From assembly GCF_900115955.1 (NCBI RefSeq), contig NZ_FOYL01000003.1:340377-404376 (forward strand): DNA of 64,000 nt. Reading direction: 5' to 3'. Below the pieces are notes generated by a model. That model did not search any database. It was not told the origin of the DNA and was given only the letters and a program-made list of their open reading frames with translations. This document shows, in pieces, positions 8,535-17,579 of the stretch. Both the position numbers and the translations under genes were made by a program. This DNA comes from Lentzea waywayandensis (lineage in GTDB: Bacteria; Actinomycetota; Actinomycetes; Mycobacteriales; Pseudonocardiaceae). Within the stretch, counting starts at the first letter, position 1. The number at the start of each line of letters is the position of its first letter.

Positions 8535-9503
8535 TCAGCTCCACTCGACGGCGATGCCCGCGATTCCCGGCCCGACGTCGCCGAAGTACGCGCTGACGAC
8601 GCCGCCGAGCCCGCACACGAGCTCGTCGACGTCGACCGGCGTGGCGTCGGCCGAGGCCAGGAACTGCTTCATGCAGCGCGCGGGCATCGCGCGCCGGTGG
8701 AACGAGAGCTGCACGAGGTAAGAGCCGCACGTGTCGCGGAACGTCCGGTGGTGGCCCGGCGTCGCGCTGCCGGTGTCGTCGGCGATCGTGAAGCTGAAGA
8801 CGTGCTCCTCGCCCGCCGCGAGCCGCCGGTCGAACAACATTTCCACGGCGAGGTTGTGGGAAGCGCTTTCCCGGCGCAGGCGCCCCTGCCGGCAGCCTTC
8901 GCCGGATCTCACCATCGCGTTCTCGATCAGCGAGCCTTCGTCGCCGTGGTGCATCGCGAGGTATCGGTCCGGTCCCTGCCGCACGGCGCGCACGACCAGC
9001 CGTGTGGTGATGGAGCGTTGCTCGCGGTGCATGCCTATCTGGACGGTGTCGTGCACCGAGAGCACTTCGAGGTCGGCGTTGCCTCGTGCCGCTTCTGGTA
9101 CGGAGTCGAACGTCGCGAGCAACGGTGCGGGCTCCGGCCAGGTCGCGACCGGACGTGGCGCGTAGGTGTTCGCGGTGCGCGGGCCGATGAGGTCCAACAA
9201 GGACGATGGCGGCAAGCGCAGCACGGTCTCCAGCGCGCGCACTGTGCTGATGGCGCGTGGCACCTCGGGATGGCGCAGGCCGCGTTGCCAGTACGAGAGC
9301 GTCGACTGGCCCACTTGGACACCCAGTTGCTCAAGATGAGCGCGCAGTCGTGCGAGCGAGAGGCCACGGTGGGCGATCGCCTCGCGCAAAGCGCGGTGGA
9401 ACGGCCCGTAGCGCAGCGTCTCGGCGAGAGGGGTCGGTAGACCCCCGGTCGGGAGCCCGATCGGTTCGTCGACCGACCCGGCGTGCCCGGAATCCGCGGC
9501 CAC
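8535..9503 (-). CDS. XRE-type regulator with long C-terminal domain
   Basis: 322 residues starting MAADSGHAGSVDEPIGLP. Residues about 35-85 form a helix-turn-helix (HRGLSLARLRAHLEQLGVQV, STLSYWQRG, RHPEVPRAI), typical of cytoplasmic DNA-binding proteins that favour single-copy regulators in Pseudonocardiaceae. The remaining ~200 residues are beta-rich (VLSVHDTVQIGMHREQRS...) and end ...GIAGIAVEWS; I do not recognise that part. It is convergent with the TerD-domain gene (193 bp apart) and divergent from tmk. A 193-bp spacer at 8342-8534 holds only a small hairpin (GGTC-TTCG-GACC near 8413). Confidence 0.8.
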   Translation of the reverse strand: MAADSGHAGSVDEPIGLPTGGLPTPLAETLRYGPFHRALREAIAHRGLSLARLRAHLEQLGVQVGQSTLSYWQRGLRHPEVPRAISTVRALETVLRLPPSSLLDLIGPRTANTYAPRPVATWPEPAPLLATFDSVPEAARGNADLEVLSVHDTVQIGMHREQRSITTRLVVRAVRQGPDRYLAMHHGDEGSLIENAMVRSGEGCRQGRLRRESASHNLAVEMLFDRRLAAGEEHVFSFTIADDTGSATPGHHRTFRDTCGSYLVQLSFHRRAMPARCMKQFLASADATPVDVDELVCGLGGVVSAYFGDVGPGIAGIAVEWS

Positions 9504-9645
9504 CGCGGCACCTACCCTTCACACGCGCCGTGTGACTGTTCACCGTAGTCACTCGTTCTGGTGATCGAAAGATCGGATTTCGCCCGTGTGGGGGACGTGC
9601 TGCGGCCGTGTGAGTGGCTGGGACCGCTCCCGTTAGGGTTTTGGC

Positions 9646-10290
9646 GTGGGAAAGCTCGTAGTGATCGAAGGCCTCGACGGTGCCGGCAAGCGCACTCTCG
9701 CCAACGGCTTGACCGAGGCGTTGGCCGCTCAGGGCAGGACCGTGGCCGGCCACGCGTTCCCGCGCTACGGCCAGAGCGTGCACGCGGACCTGGTCCGCGA
9801 CGGCCTCTACGGCAGGCTCGGCGACCTCAGCGACTCGGTCTACGGGATGGCCGTCCTCTACGCGCTGGACCGGCGCGGCGCGGCCGACCAGATCCGGAAG
9901 GACCTCGAGGAGCACGACGTGGTGTTGCTCGATCGGTACGTGGCGTCGAGTGCCGCGTACAGCGCCGCGCGCCTGCACCAGGACGAGCACGGCGAGTTCG
10001 TGCGGTGGGTGCGCGAGCTGGAGATCGACCGGTTCGGGCTGCCCGTTCCCGACCTGCACCTGCTGCTGCGCGTGCCCGTGGAGGTCGCGGCCGAGCGGGC
10101 GGCCAAGCGCGAGCAGGACGACGATTCGCGGGCCCGCGACATCTACGAGTCCGATGGCTCGCTGCAGGCCCGGTGCGGTGTCGTTTACGACGGATTGGCG
10201 AAGATCGGCTGGCTCGCCCCCTGGCAAGTGGTCGACGGGCGGTCAAACGTGAACTTTCATTCGCTTCTGGAACCACTCTTCACTCCTTGA
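9646..10290 (+). CDS. tmk: Thymidylate kinase
   Basis: Converts dTMP to dTDP in the cytosol. The 214-residue product matches the mycobacterial TMK type: P-loop GLDGAGKRT at residues 9-17 (with the unusual R typical of that branch), FPRYGQSVHADLV, the DRYVASSAAYSAARLH motif near 96-110 and a short LID RARDIYE. The GTG start at 9646 directly precedes GKLVVIEG. Synteny with mtrA-mtrB downstream is as in M. tuberculosis. A 7-bp hairpin (10272-10278 with 10289-10295) follows the stop and may be a weak terminator. Confidence 0.96.
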   Translation: MGKLVVIEGLDGAGKRTLANGLTEALAAQGRTVAGHAFPRYGQSVHADLVRDGLYGRLGDLSDSVYGMAVLYALDRRGAADQIRKDLEEHDVVLLDRYVASSAAYSAARLHQDEHGEFVRWVRELEIDRFGLPVPDLHLLLRVPVEVAAERAAKREQDDDSRARDIYESDGSLQARCGVVYDGLAKIGWLAPWQVVDGRSNVNFHSLLEPLFTP

Positions 10291-10366
10291 GTGGTCGCTC
10301 ACGTGCGTACCGATTGACACGATCGAGTGTCCGGTAGGTAACGGTGAGTGAATAGGAGATCGTAAT

Positions 10367-11197
10367 TTGAAGCGTGTCCTGCAGCGCCCTCCGGTCGGTG
10401 TCGCCCGTACGGCGGTGCTGATCGCTGCCGCCCGCGCCAACGAACAAGGTCATCTCCGCCGCCTCTTCGACGACCCACTGGCCGCAGGACTCGTGGAGGC
10501 CGCCGGCTCCGCGAGCGACCTGAACGGCGTCCGCAACCTCGCGGGCGATCACTTCGTCCTGCGCACCCGGTACTTCGACGACGAGCTCCTCGGCACGGCC
10601 CAGCCCCAGGTCGTGATCATGGCGGCGGGCCTCGACACAAGAGCGTTCCGGCTGCAGTGGCCGCCGGGCACAACAGTCTTCGAACTCGATCTGCCCGAGT
10701 TGATCGAGTTCAAGGAGGACGCTCTGCGCGAACAGCTCGCCCAGCCCGCCTGCGACCGCGTCGTCGTCCCGTGCGACCTGCGTGACGACTGGGCGACAGC
10801 GCTCATACGTGCAGGGTTCGACCCGAAGAGGCCCACGGCGTGGTTGCTGGAGGGCCTCTTCATGTTTCTGCCGCCGGACGCGGGCGAGCAGATCCTGTAC
10901 TGGGTGAGCGCGATGTCCGCCCGCGGCAGCACGCTCGCACTCGAACACGTCAACCGCGCCTTCCGCGAGTTGCCGCAGATGAAGGCGGTGCATCAGCGGT
11001 TCGACGCGCTGGACGCCCGCTGGCAGTCCGACGTGGAGGACCCCGTCGAGTGGCTCGGCGGCTACGGCTGGGACGCCACGGTGACGCATCAGGTCGACCT
11101 GGCCGCGCGGCACGACCGCGCGGTGCCGGCGATCACCGACCCGCGGAAGGTGGGCGACGCGCGCATCTGGCTGGCCTCTGCCGTCCGCACGGCCTGA
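10367..11197 (+). CDS. Class I SAM-dependent methyltransferase, LCM/TIGR00027 type
   Basis: 276 residues. VARTAVLIAAARANE at the start, LRTRYFDD near 60 and the SAM motif VVIMAAGLDTRAFRLQWP near 79-97 identify the leucine-carboxyl-methyltransferase-like TIGR00027 group, expanded in mycobacteria; FELDLPELIEFKE is the following acidic motif. Substrate unknown. The start is a TTG at 10367 with AGGAG at 10353-10357. It is inserted between tmk and mtrA, which are adjacent in mycobacteria. A TTGACA (10314-10319) lies upstream but lacks a well-spaced -10 element. Confidence 0.9.
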   Translation: MKRVLQRPPVGVARTAVLIAAARANEQGHLRRLFDDPLAAGLVEAAGSASDLNGVRNLAGDHFVLRTRYFDDELLGTAQPQVVIMAAGLDTRAFRLQWPPGTTVFELDLPELIEFKEDALREQLAQPACDRVVVPCDLRDDWATALIRAGFDPKRPTAWLLEGLFMFLPPDAGEQILYWVSAMSARGSTLALEHVNRAFRELPQMKAVHQRFDALDARWQSDVEDPVEWLGGYGWDATVTHQVDLAARHDRAVPAITDPRKVGDARIWLASAVRTA

Positions 11198-11373
11198 GAA
11201 CACCCGGTAACGAAAGGTGATCCTCGCGCGGATACTCCCGCGACGAACAGGTCAAACGGGGCGAGGTGGGGTACGTGGAACGACAGTTCCGGCCGGTTAC
11301 CGAACGAGCGCACATCGCCACCAGCAGCAACGGAACGTGGGCGGTGCGCGAACGTACGACCGGGAGTGCGACG

Positions 11374-12060
11374 ATGTTGAGTATGAAGGCACGCGTGCTC
11401 GTCGTCGATGACGACCCCGCCCTGGCGGAGATGCTGACGATCGTGTTGCGCGGGGAGGGCTTCGACACCGCGGTGGTCGCCGACGGTGCCCGTGCCCTGC
11501 CCGCGCTGCGCGAGCTCAAGCCCGACCTGGTGCTGCTCGACCTGATGTTGCCGGGTATGAACGGCATCGACGTCTGCAAGGCGATCAGGTCCGAGTCGGG
11601 CGTGCCGATCGTCATGCTCACGGCGAAGAGCGACACGGTCGACGTGGTGCTGGGTCTCGAGTCCGGCGCGGACGACTACGTCGTCAAGCCGTTCAAGCCA
11701 AAGGAGCTGGTGGCCCGCATCCGGGCGCGCCTGCGCCGCACCGAGGCCGAGCCGTCCGAGGTCCTGCAGATCGGCGATCTCACGATCGACGTCCCCGGCC
11801 ACGAGGTGCTGCGCGAGGGCAGGCCGATCCAGCTCACGCCGCTGGAGTTCGACCTCCTCGTCGCGCTGGCCCGCAAGCCGCGTCAGGTGTTCACCCGCGA
11901 GGTGCTGCTCGAGCAGGTGTGGGGTTACCGCCACGCCGCCGACACGCGCCTGGTGAACGTCCACGTGCAGCGGCTGCGTTCCAAGGTCGAACGGGACCCG
12001 GAACACCCCGAGGTGGTGTTGACTGTCCGCGGTGTCGGGTACAAGGCCGGCCCTCCGTGA
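11374..12060 (+). CDS. mtrA: Two-component response regulator MtrA
   Basis: 228-residue OmpR/PhoB-type regulator. Receiver domain with acidic pocket DDD (12-14), phospho-acceptor D56 in LLDLMLPGMNG, K105 in VVKPFKPKEL; C-terminal winged helix (LTPLEFDLLVALARKP, VNVHVQRLRSKVERDP, VRGVGYKAG). Highly similar to mycobacterial MtrA, which binds oriC and genes for cell division and wall remodelling. ATG 11374 is chosen because GGGAG lies at 11362-11366 and because mycobacterial MtrA starts at this point; the frame is open further upstream to a GTG at 11266. It is followed 10 bp later by its kinase gene. Confidence 0.97.
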   Translation: MLSMKARVLVVDDDPALAEMLTIVLRGEGFDTAVVADGARALPALRELKPDLVLLDLMLPGMNGIDVCKAIRSESGVPIVMLTAKSDTVDVVLGLESGADDYVVKPFKPKELVARIRARLRRTEAEPSEVLQIGDLTIDVPGHEVLREGRPIQLTPLEFDLLVALARKPRQVFTREVLLEQVWGYRHAADTRLVNVHVQRLRSKVERDPEHPEVVLTVRGVGYKAGPP

Positions 12061-12070
12061 CAGGTGGCGT

Positions 12071-13837
12071 ATGAAGTTCGTTCGGCCGGCCATCGCGAAG
12101 GCGCAGTTCCTCGTCGAGGAAGCGCGTAAGCGATGGTCCGCGTTTGGTGACCTCTGGCGTCGTTCGCTCCAGTTGCGCGTCGTCGTGTCCACGCTCGCGC
12201 TCTCGTCGGCCGTGGTGTTCGTACTGGGCATGGTGCTGCAGATGCAGATCACCAACCAGCTGCTGAACACCAAGGACGAGGCCGCGGTGCGCCAGGCCAT
12301 GGCCTCGCGCAACCTGATCCAGTCCGATCTGGTCGGTCTGAATCCGGGCCCGGACAGCGTGCAGACGCGGTTCACCAGCGCGATCAACAAGCTCGCCGTC
12401 GGTGGCGCCGGTACGGACGCCACGACGGCGGGTGCCGGCGCGTTCGAACCGGTCCTGGCCGACGGGCTGGGCTCCGCCGGCGCCGGGCGCGTGCCGTCCG
12501 TCGGCAAGCTCGACGACGTGCCGCGCGGCCTGCGCGAGATGGTCGAGGACGGCGGCTCCGGCACTCAGATCCACACCGTGCAGCGCGACGGCGTGCAGAC
12601 CACGTTGTTCGTCGTGGGCCTGCCCATCAGCACGTCCGCGCGCTCGATGCAGCTGTACCTGATCTTCCCGCTGACCGCCGAGCAGCGCACGGCCGAGGTC
12701 GTGCAGTCGACGCTCGCGGTCGGCGGCATCGTGCTGCTGGTCCTGCTCGCGCTCATCGCGAACCTGGTGACGCGCCAGGTGGTGCGGCCGGTGCGGCAGG
12801 CCGCCGAGGTCGCGGAACGGTTCGCGGACGGCACTTTGCACGAACGCATGCACGTCGTGGGCGAGGACGACGTGGCACGCCTGGCCGAGTCGTTCAACGA
12901 GATGGCCGAGTCGATCCAGGCGCAGTTCAAACAGCTGGAGGAGTTCGGCCAACTGCAGCGCCGGTTCACCTCGGACGTCTCGCACGAGCTGCGCACGCCG
13001 TTGACGACGGTGCGCATGGCCGCGGACGTCCTGCACGCCTCGCGCGAACAGTTCCCCGCCGGACTCGCCCGCTCCACCGAACTCCTGGTCGACGAGCTCG
13101 ACCGGTTCGAGTCGCTGCTGGGCGACCTGCTGGAGATCTCCCGCCTGGACGCCGGCGTCGAGGAGCTCACCGCAGACCAGGTCGACATCCGCGTGCTGGC
13201 GCGCCGGGCGCACGACTCGGTGCGCGCGATCTCGACGAGCGCCGGTTCGCCGGTGGTGCTGGACCTGCCGGACGACGAGCTCGTCGCCGAGCTCGATTCC
13301 CGCCGCGTGGAACGGATTCTGCGCAACCTGCTGGCGAACGCCATCGACCACGGCGAGGGCCAGCCGGTCGAACTCACCATGCGCGGCAACGCCGACGCCG
13401 TCGCGATGACGGTGCGGGACCACGGCGTCGGCCTGCGCCAGGGCGAGGCCGAACTGGTGTTCAGCCGCTTCTGGCGCGCCGACCCGTCGCGCAACCGCCG
13501 CACCGGCGGCACCGGTCTCGGTCTGTCGATCTCGCTGGAGGACGCCCGGCTGCACGGCGGCTGGCTGGAGGCGTGGGGCGAGCCCGGCCACGGTGCCGTG
13601 TTCCGGTTGACGTTGCCCCGCAGGCACGGCGAGGAGCTGCGCGAGAGCCCGCTGCCGCTGGCGCCCGCGATCGAGCTGGAGCCCGTCGCAGTCGTGGAGG
13701 AGCCGATCGCCGACGAGGAGCCGGGCGAGATCGAGCTGCGGCCGGAGGAGATCACCTGGCAGCCCGCGGAGCCCGTCGACGGGACTCCCGCGGACAAGGC
13801 CAAGGCGGCGGACGAGGTTTCGGAGGAAGTGCGGTGA
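12071..13837 (+). CDS. mtrB: Two-component sensor histidine kinase MtrB
   Basis: 588 residues from ATG 12071. First membrane segment about residues 36-56, an extracytoplasmic sensor region to about 212, second membrane segment about 213-236, HAMP linker, HisKA with phospho-acceptor H305 (SDVSHELRTPL), ATPase N-box NLLANAIDHG near 418 and G-box GGTGLGLSI near 479. An acidic, proline-containing tail of about 80 residues follows. Partner of MtrA. Its stop overlaps the lpqB start (GTGA), giving the conserved mtrA-mtrB-lpqB unit. Confidence 0.96.
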   Translation: MKFVRPAIAKAQFLVEEARKRWSAFGDLWRRSLQLRVVVSTLALSSAVVFVLGMVLQMQITNQLLNTKDEAAVRQAMASRNLIQSDLVGLNPGPDSVQTRFTSAINKLAVGGAGTDATTAGAGAFEPVLADGLGSAGAGRVPSVGKLDDVPRGLREMVEDGGSGTQIHTVQRDGVQTTLFVVGLPISTSARSMQLYLIFPLTAEQRTAEVVQSTLAVGGIVLLVLLALIANLVTRQVVRPVRQAAEVAERFADGTLHERMHVVGEDDVARLAESFNEMAESIQAQFKQLEEFGQLQRRFTSDVSHELRTPLTTVRMAADVLHASREQFPAGLARSTELLVDELDRFESLLGDLLEISRLDAGVEELTADQVDIRVLARRAHDSVRAISTSAGSPVVLDLPDDELVAELDSRRVERILRNLLANAIDHGEGQPVELTMRGNADAVAMTVRDHGVGLRQGEAELVFSRFWRADPSRNRRTGGTGLGLSISLEDARLHGGWLEAWGEPGHGAVFRLTLPRRHGEELRESPLPLAPAIELEPVAVVEEPIADEEPGEIELRPEEITWQPAEPVDGTPADKAKAADEVSEEVR

Positions 13838-15561
13838 AGCGGCTGTCGTTGCTGGTGCTCGTCCTCGTGACCCTGACCGGGTGCGCCGCGATCCCGACGA
13901 ACACCCAGCCGAAACCGATCGGGTCGAAGGACAGCAAGGCGTCCAACACCCCGGTCGCGCCGGAACCGCGCCAGAACATCGACCCGTTCATGCTCGTGCG
14001 CGACTTCCTCAACGCGACGGCGAACCCGGACAGCGACTACGCGGCGGCCCGCGCGTTCATGACGCCCGAGGCCAACAAGAACTGGGACACCAAGAACCCC
14101 ACGATCATCGAGACCGGCTTCTCCACCGTGCCGACCTCGCAGGCGCCGCAGGACAAGACGCAGACCGTTCTCTTGCAGGGCAACTACGTCGGCCGGCTGG
14201 GCAGCGACAACGCGTTCGTGCCGCAGCTCGGCGAGTTCCGCATCCCGGTGAAGGTCGAGCGCACCAGCGACAACCAGTGGCGGATCTCCGAGCCGCCACT
14301 CGGCGTCTACATGCCGCAGAACCTGTTCAACACCACCTACCGCAGGGTGACGCTGTACTTCTACAACCCCGAGTTCACCGTGCTGGTGCCGGATCCGCGC
14401 TACGTCGTGATCCCGCCGGCGACGAGCATCCCGACGCGCGTCACCGAACTGCTGATCGCGGGCCCCGGTGACGCGGTGCGCGACACGCTGGTGAGCGCCC
14501 TCGGCACGGAGACCGAGAAGTTCGAGGACACCAGGGAGTCCGACGACGGCGCGTTGGAGGTGAACCTCACCAACGTGGGCAAGGACCTGACGCCGGAGAA
14601 GCGCAAGCAGATCGTGGCGCAGGTCGTGAAGTCGTACTCGGGCGTCACCTCGTCGCGGGTGCGCGTGCTCGTCGACGGCCAGCAGATCCTGCCGGACCAG
14701 CGCGACTATCGGCCGTCCGACGTGTCGGCGACCGCGGGTGAGGCGTTGCTGGCGCTGAATGCGAACCTCCAGGGCATGCTCGTGGCGGACGGGTCGATCA
14801 AGTCGCTGACCGACGGCAACCCGATCAAGGGCCCCGCCGGCGCGGGTGCCTACGGCGCCGTGTCGGCAGCGCAGTCCCTCGACGGCTCCCGGCTCGCCGT
14901 GGTGTCGCGTGCGGACGGCGGAATGCGTCTGCGCGTGGGTGAGCTGGAGCAGGACCTGTCCGAAGTGGACCAGCGCGCGACCACGCTCTCCAGACCGACG
15001 TGGCAGCTCTCGACCGGCCCCGGCACCGAGGTCTGGACGGCCGTGGACGGCACCTCGGTCGCCCGCGTGACCCGCTCCGACAACGGCAGCTGGACCGCCA
15101 AGGGCGTCAACATCACCGACATCGTGCCGTTCGGCTCGATCAGCGAACTGCGCCTGTCCCGCGACGGCACGAGGGCCGCGCTGGTGATCGCCGGCAAGCT
15201 CTACATCGCGTCGGTGGTGCGCAACAACCAGGACGTGGCCCTGCGCTCACCCCGGCAGCTGCAGCCGTCGATCCTGGACGGGTCCGTGCAGTCGATCGAC
15301 TGGCTCTCCCAGGACGTGCTGGTGGTCTCCTCCTCGCTGCCCGCGTGGCCGGTCACCAAGATCTACACCGACGGCTACAAGATGGACCGCTACAGCCAGT
15401 CGAACCTCACCGTGCCGGTGAGATCGGTGGCGGCGGCCGCGGCGCGTCAGGTGCAGGTGATCGACCCTTCCGGGCTGTGGTCGGCTTCGGACATCACGGA
15501 CGTGTGGAAGTCGAGCGCGATCCGGGTGCCGGAAGGCGCGCTGGTGTTCTACCCGGGCTGA
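13834..15561 (+). CDS. lpqB: Lipoprotein LpqB, modulator of MtrAB
   Basis: 575 residues from GTG 13834, overlapping the mtrB stop by 4 bases. N-terminal lipoprotein signal with lipobox LTGC (C17), then a region containing two GerMN-like segments (YVVIPPATSIPTRVTELLIAGP..., VLVDGQQILPDQRDY) and a C-terminal beta-propeller-like half (repeated SRPTWQLS, RLSRDGTRAALVIAGKLY). In mycobacteria LpqB interacts with the extracytoplasmic part of MtrB and influences MtrA phosphorylation. Anchored on the outer face of the membrane. Confidence 0.95.
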   Translation: MKRLSLLVLVLVTLTGCAAIPTNTQPKPIGSKDSKASNTPVAPEPRQNIDPFMLVRDFLNATANPDSDYAAARAFMTPEANKNWDTKNPTIIETGFSTVPTSQAPQDKTQTVLLQGNYVGRLGSDNAFVPQLGEFRIPVKVERTSDNQWRISEPPLGVYMPQNLFNTTYRRVTLYFYNPEFTVLVPDPRYVVIPPATSIPTRVTELLIAGPGDAVRDTLVSALGTETEKFEDTRESDDGALEVNLTNVGKDLTPEKRKQIVAQVVKSYSGVTSSRVRVLVDGQQILPDQRDYRPSDVSATAGEALLALNANLQGMLVADGSIKSLTDGNPIKGPAGAGAYGAVSAAQSLDGSRLAVVSRADGGMRLRVGELEQDLSEVDQRATTLSRPTWQLSTGPGTEVWTAVDGTSVARVTRSDNGSWTAKGVNITDIVPFGSISELRLSRDGTRAALVIAGKLYIASVVRNNQDVALRSPRQLQPSILDGSVQSIDWLSQDVLVVSSSLPAWPVTKIYTDGYKMDRYSQSNLTVPVRSVAAAAARQVQVIDPSGLWSASDITDVWKSSAIRVPEGALVFYPG

Positions 15562-15961
15562 CTCGGCCTGGGCGCGCGCGGTTGGGCTGACGGCAGCCGG
15601 GTTCGGGTGGGTGGGCTGACGCCGGCGGGCGGGTGCGCGGTTGGGCTGGCGTAGCAGGGCCTGAGATGGGCGGGCTGACGCCAGCGGCCGATGGCGGTTG
15701 GTCTGGCGTGGTTGGCGCGACTCGGTCGCCGTCGGTGTCGGCTGGTCGACTCCGTCGGCGTCGGTGTGGGCTGGTCGATCCGGTTGGGCTGGAGTTGCAG
15801 GACCTGAGGTCGGCGGACAGGTCTGATCGAGGTCGTCTCCGCCATTGGAACCGGTCGTCGTGGTGTCGGCGAGGTCAGAGCCGGGCCGAATCGACGTGTG
15901 GCCGTGGCGGCAGCAAGCCGTTCCCGTGCCCGCCGAAGCCCGAAGCCCGAAGCCCAGGGCC
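15562..15961. repeat. Degenerate short-repeat region between lpqB and comF
   Basis: A 400-bp gene-free spacer built from imperfect short direct repeats. GGTTGGGCTGACG-like 13-mers occur near 15580, 15611, 15639, 15670 and 15696. A longer unit, TCGGTGT(C/G)GGCTGGTCGA, occurs near 15732 and 15761 (29 bp apart). A GCCCGAA tandem lies near 15942-15960. The plus strand is strongly G-rich relative to C in the first half. No ORF here has a ribosome site or family resemblance. Confidence 0.7.
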
Positions 15962-16579
15962 CTACTGCCCTGGCCGATGCGGCCGGGCCGAGGTCAGCAC
16001 GAGGACCGCGTTCGTGCGCACTCCCGCCTGGCGTAAGGCGCGAACGCACGCTGACGCCGTGGCGCCGGTGGTGATCACGTCGTCCAGCAGCACCGTGGTG
16101 CCCGGCGGCGCCGGACCGCACACCTCCACTCGCCCGGCCAGGTTGCGTCTGCGCGCGATCGCGGTCAGGCCCACGGAATCGGCCACGCCCGGTGCGAGCC
16201 GGAGTACCGGTGCGACGGTGGCGATGTCCGTCTCCCGGGCGATCCGGAGCATGTGGTCGCCGCCGCGGTCCCGCGCGGCACTGCGGCGGGAGGGCGCTGG
16301 GATGAGCGTCCACGGTGGAGGGCCGACCGCGACCAGGGCGACCGCGACGAGGGCGCCGAACCACGCTGCGAGGGCTCGTGCGCCTCGTTCCTTGAAGGCC
16401 AGCACAAGTTCCCTCGCGGTGCCGTGATAGGCCGCCAGCGTCCACACAGGCGGCCCCACACCGGGTACCTGGAGTCGTGCGGGCGGGCCGAAGCCGTCGA
16501 GGCACGTGACGCAGCAGGCGGTGCCGGCTACGCCGCAGCCGGAGCAGGTGGCTGGCAGGAGCAGGTCGAAAGCTGTCAT
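15962..16579 (-). CDS. comF: ComF-family phosphoribosyltransferase
   Basis: 205 residues from ATG 16579. N-terminal cysteine cluster CSGCGVAGTACCVTC (about 12-26), probably a zinc site, and the C-terminal PRPP-binding motif VLLDDVITTGATASA near 163-177 identify ComF/amidophosphoribosyltransferase-like proteins, which support DNA uptake in competent bacteria; the role in actinomycetes is unclear. The M. tuberculosis gene in this place (Rv3242c) belongs to the same family, but here the gene is convergent with lpqB instead of co-directional. Confidence 0.92.
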   Translation of the reverse strand: MTAFDLLLPATCSGCGVAGTACCVTCLDGFGPPARLQVPGVGPPVWTLAAYHGTARELVLAFKERGARALAAWFGALVAVALVAVGPPPWTLIPAPSRRSAARDRGGDHMLRIARETDIATVAPVLRLAPGVADSVGLTAIARRRNLAGRVEVCGPAPPGTTVLLDDVITTGATASACVRALRQAGVRTNAVLVLTSARPHRPGQ

Positions 16580-17579
16580 GGGATCAGGATGGCGGCGAGG
16601 TCTGACAGAAAATCGAGGCTGGGACCGGGGAGCGTCCTAATCGGGCCGCGAAACGGGACGGGCGGGGACTTTCGGCACCGCCCACAAGGGTGAAGTTGCG
16701 GTGGCGATGTCGATCTCCGGCGCGGTCGCGGCGGGCGAAAAACCCCAGTTCGGCGCGCGTTCTGTGACGATGCCCCAAGATCTTGTAACTCGTTTCGCCC
16801 CGTTTGTCCCAACCTCTGTTGAGCCGACGTTTCAGAACTGAGGCGTCCGCACGTCGGGACGTCGATCAAGGTCCCCGTGGGGCGGCGATCGCCTCGAGGG
16901 GTGACCCGAAGACGGGCGTCTCACACCCGCCCGTAGTTAACGATTATTCACGTATGGAGCTGACCAGCGGTTATTCATTGGAATGCCGGTACGTCCCGTC
17001 ACGACGGTGATCGACTGCCTTGTCCTCCATTGGGCGAAATCCCCCGTTCAGCCGGGCGTGACAGGGCCGTGATCGGGTATCGGGGCCCCTCAGTTCCGTT
17101 GGAAGAAGTGCGTCAGGCGTCCGCGGAGTGGTTCGGAATCGATCTCTTCCAGGTTTCGGGAACATGACGCGGGGGTCGCCCGTTGGCTGGGTATGAGGCC
17201 GCGACTGGACCCGTTCGACGCAGCGAGACTGCCGTCGAGTGCCGGTCGGGCCGTGCGCCGTTCGGGTGAGCGAGGTGCTGTGGGGTTTGGTTCGGAGCAC
17301 GCTCGGGAAACGCATGGCAACGCGCTGTCGTCGCGCTGCGTAGTCACCAAAAAATCTCGTTGTTCCCCCGGCAAGGGGGCTTACGCGACGGTGAATCCCA
17401 AGCTAACGTGCACCGCTATCAGCGTTCCCGGCCCTCGGGGAGGAGGCGAACAGCCCATGATCCTGGCGCCGTGAGAGCTGAGGGAGACGACCCTCTGCGA
17501 CACATCCGCGATCCAAGATCGCCACGGCGCTTTTAAAGCAGTCCAGCCATAGCTCGCAGCAAAGCGAGGGAGGTCGTGT
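16580..17579. other. Gene-free 1-kb region upstream of hpf
   Basis: No open frame in this kilobase has a convincing start, codon pattern or family resemblance. It holds an AT-rich patch near 16936-16960 (AACGATTATTCACG), hairpins ACGGGC/GCCCGT near 16912-16934 and CCCCC-GGCAA-GGGGG near 17365-17379, and, at the end, the hpf ribosome site. Such a long leader is unusual for hpf; regulatory RNA or several promoters are possible but not shown. Confidence 0.5.

Noticed and set aside
10314..10340. TTGACA...TAGGTA promoter before the TIGR00027 methyltransferase
   Set aside because: The spacer is only 15 bp, too short to be convincing.
17193..17474. 93-codon plus-strand frame upstream of hpf
   Set aside because: No ribosome site, low-complexity composition and no family resemblance.
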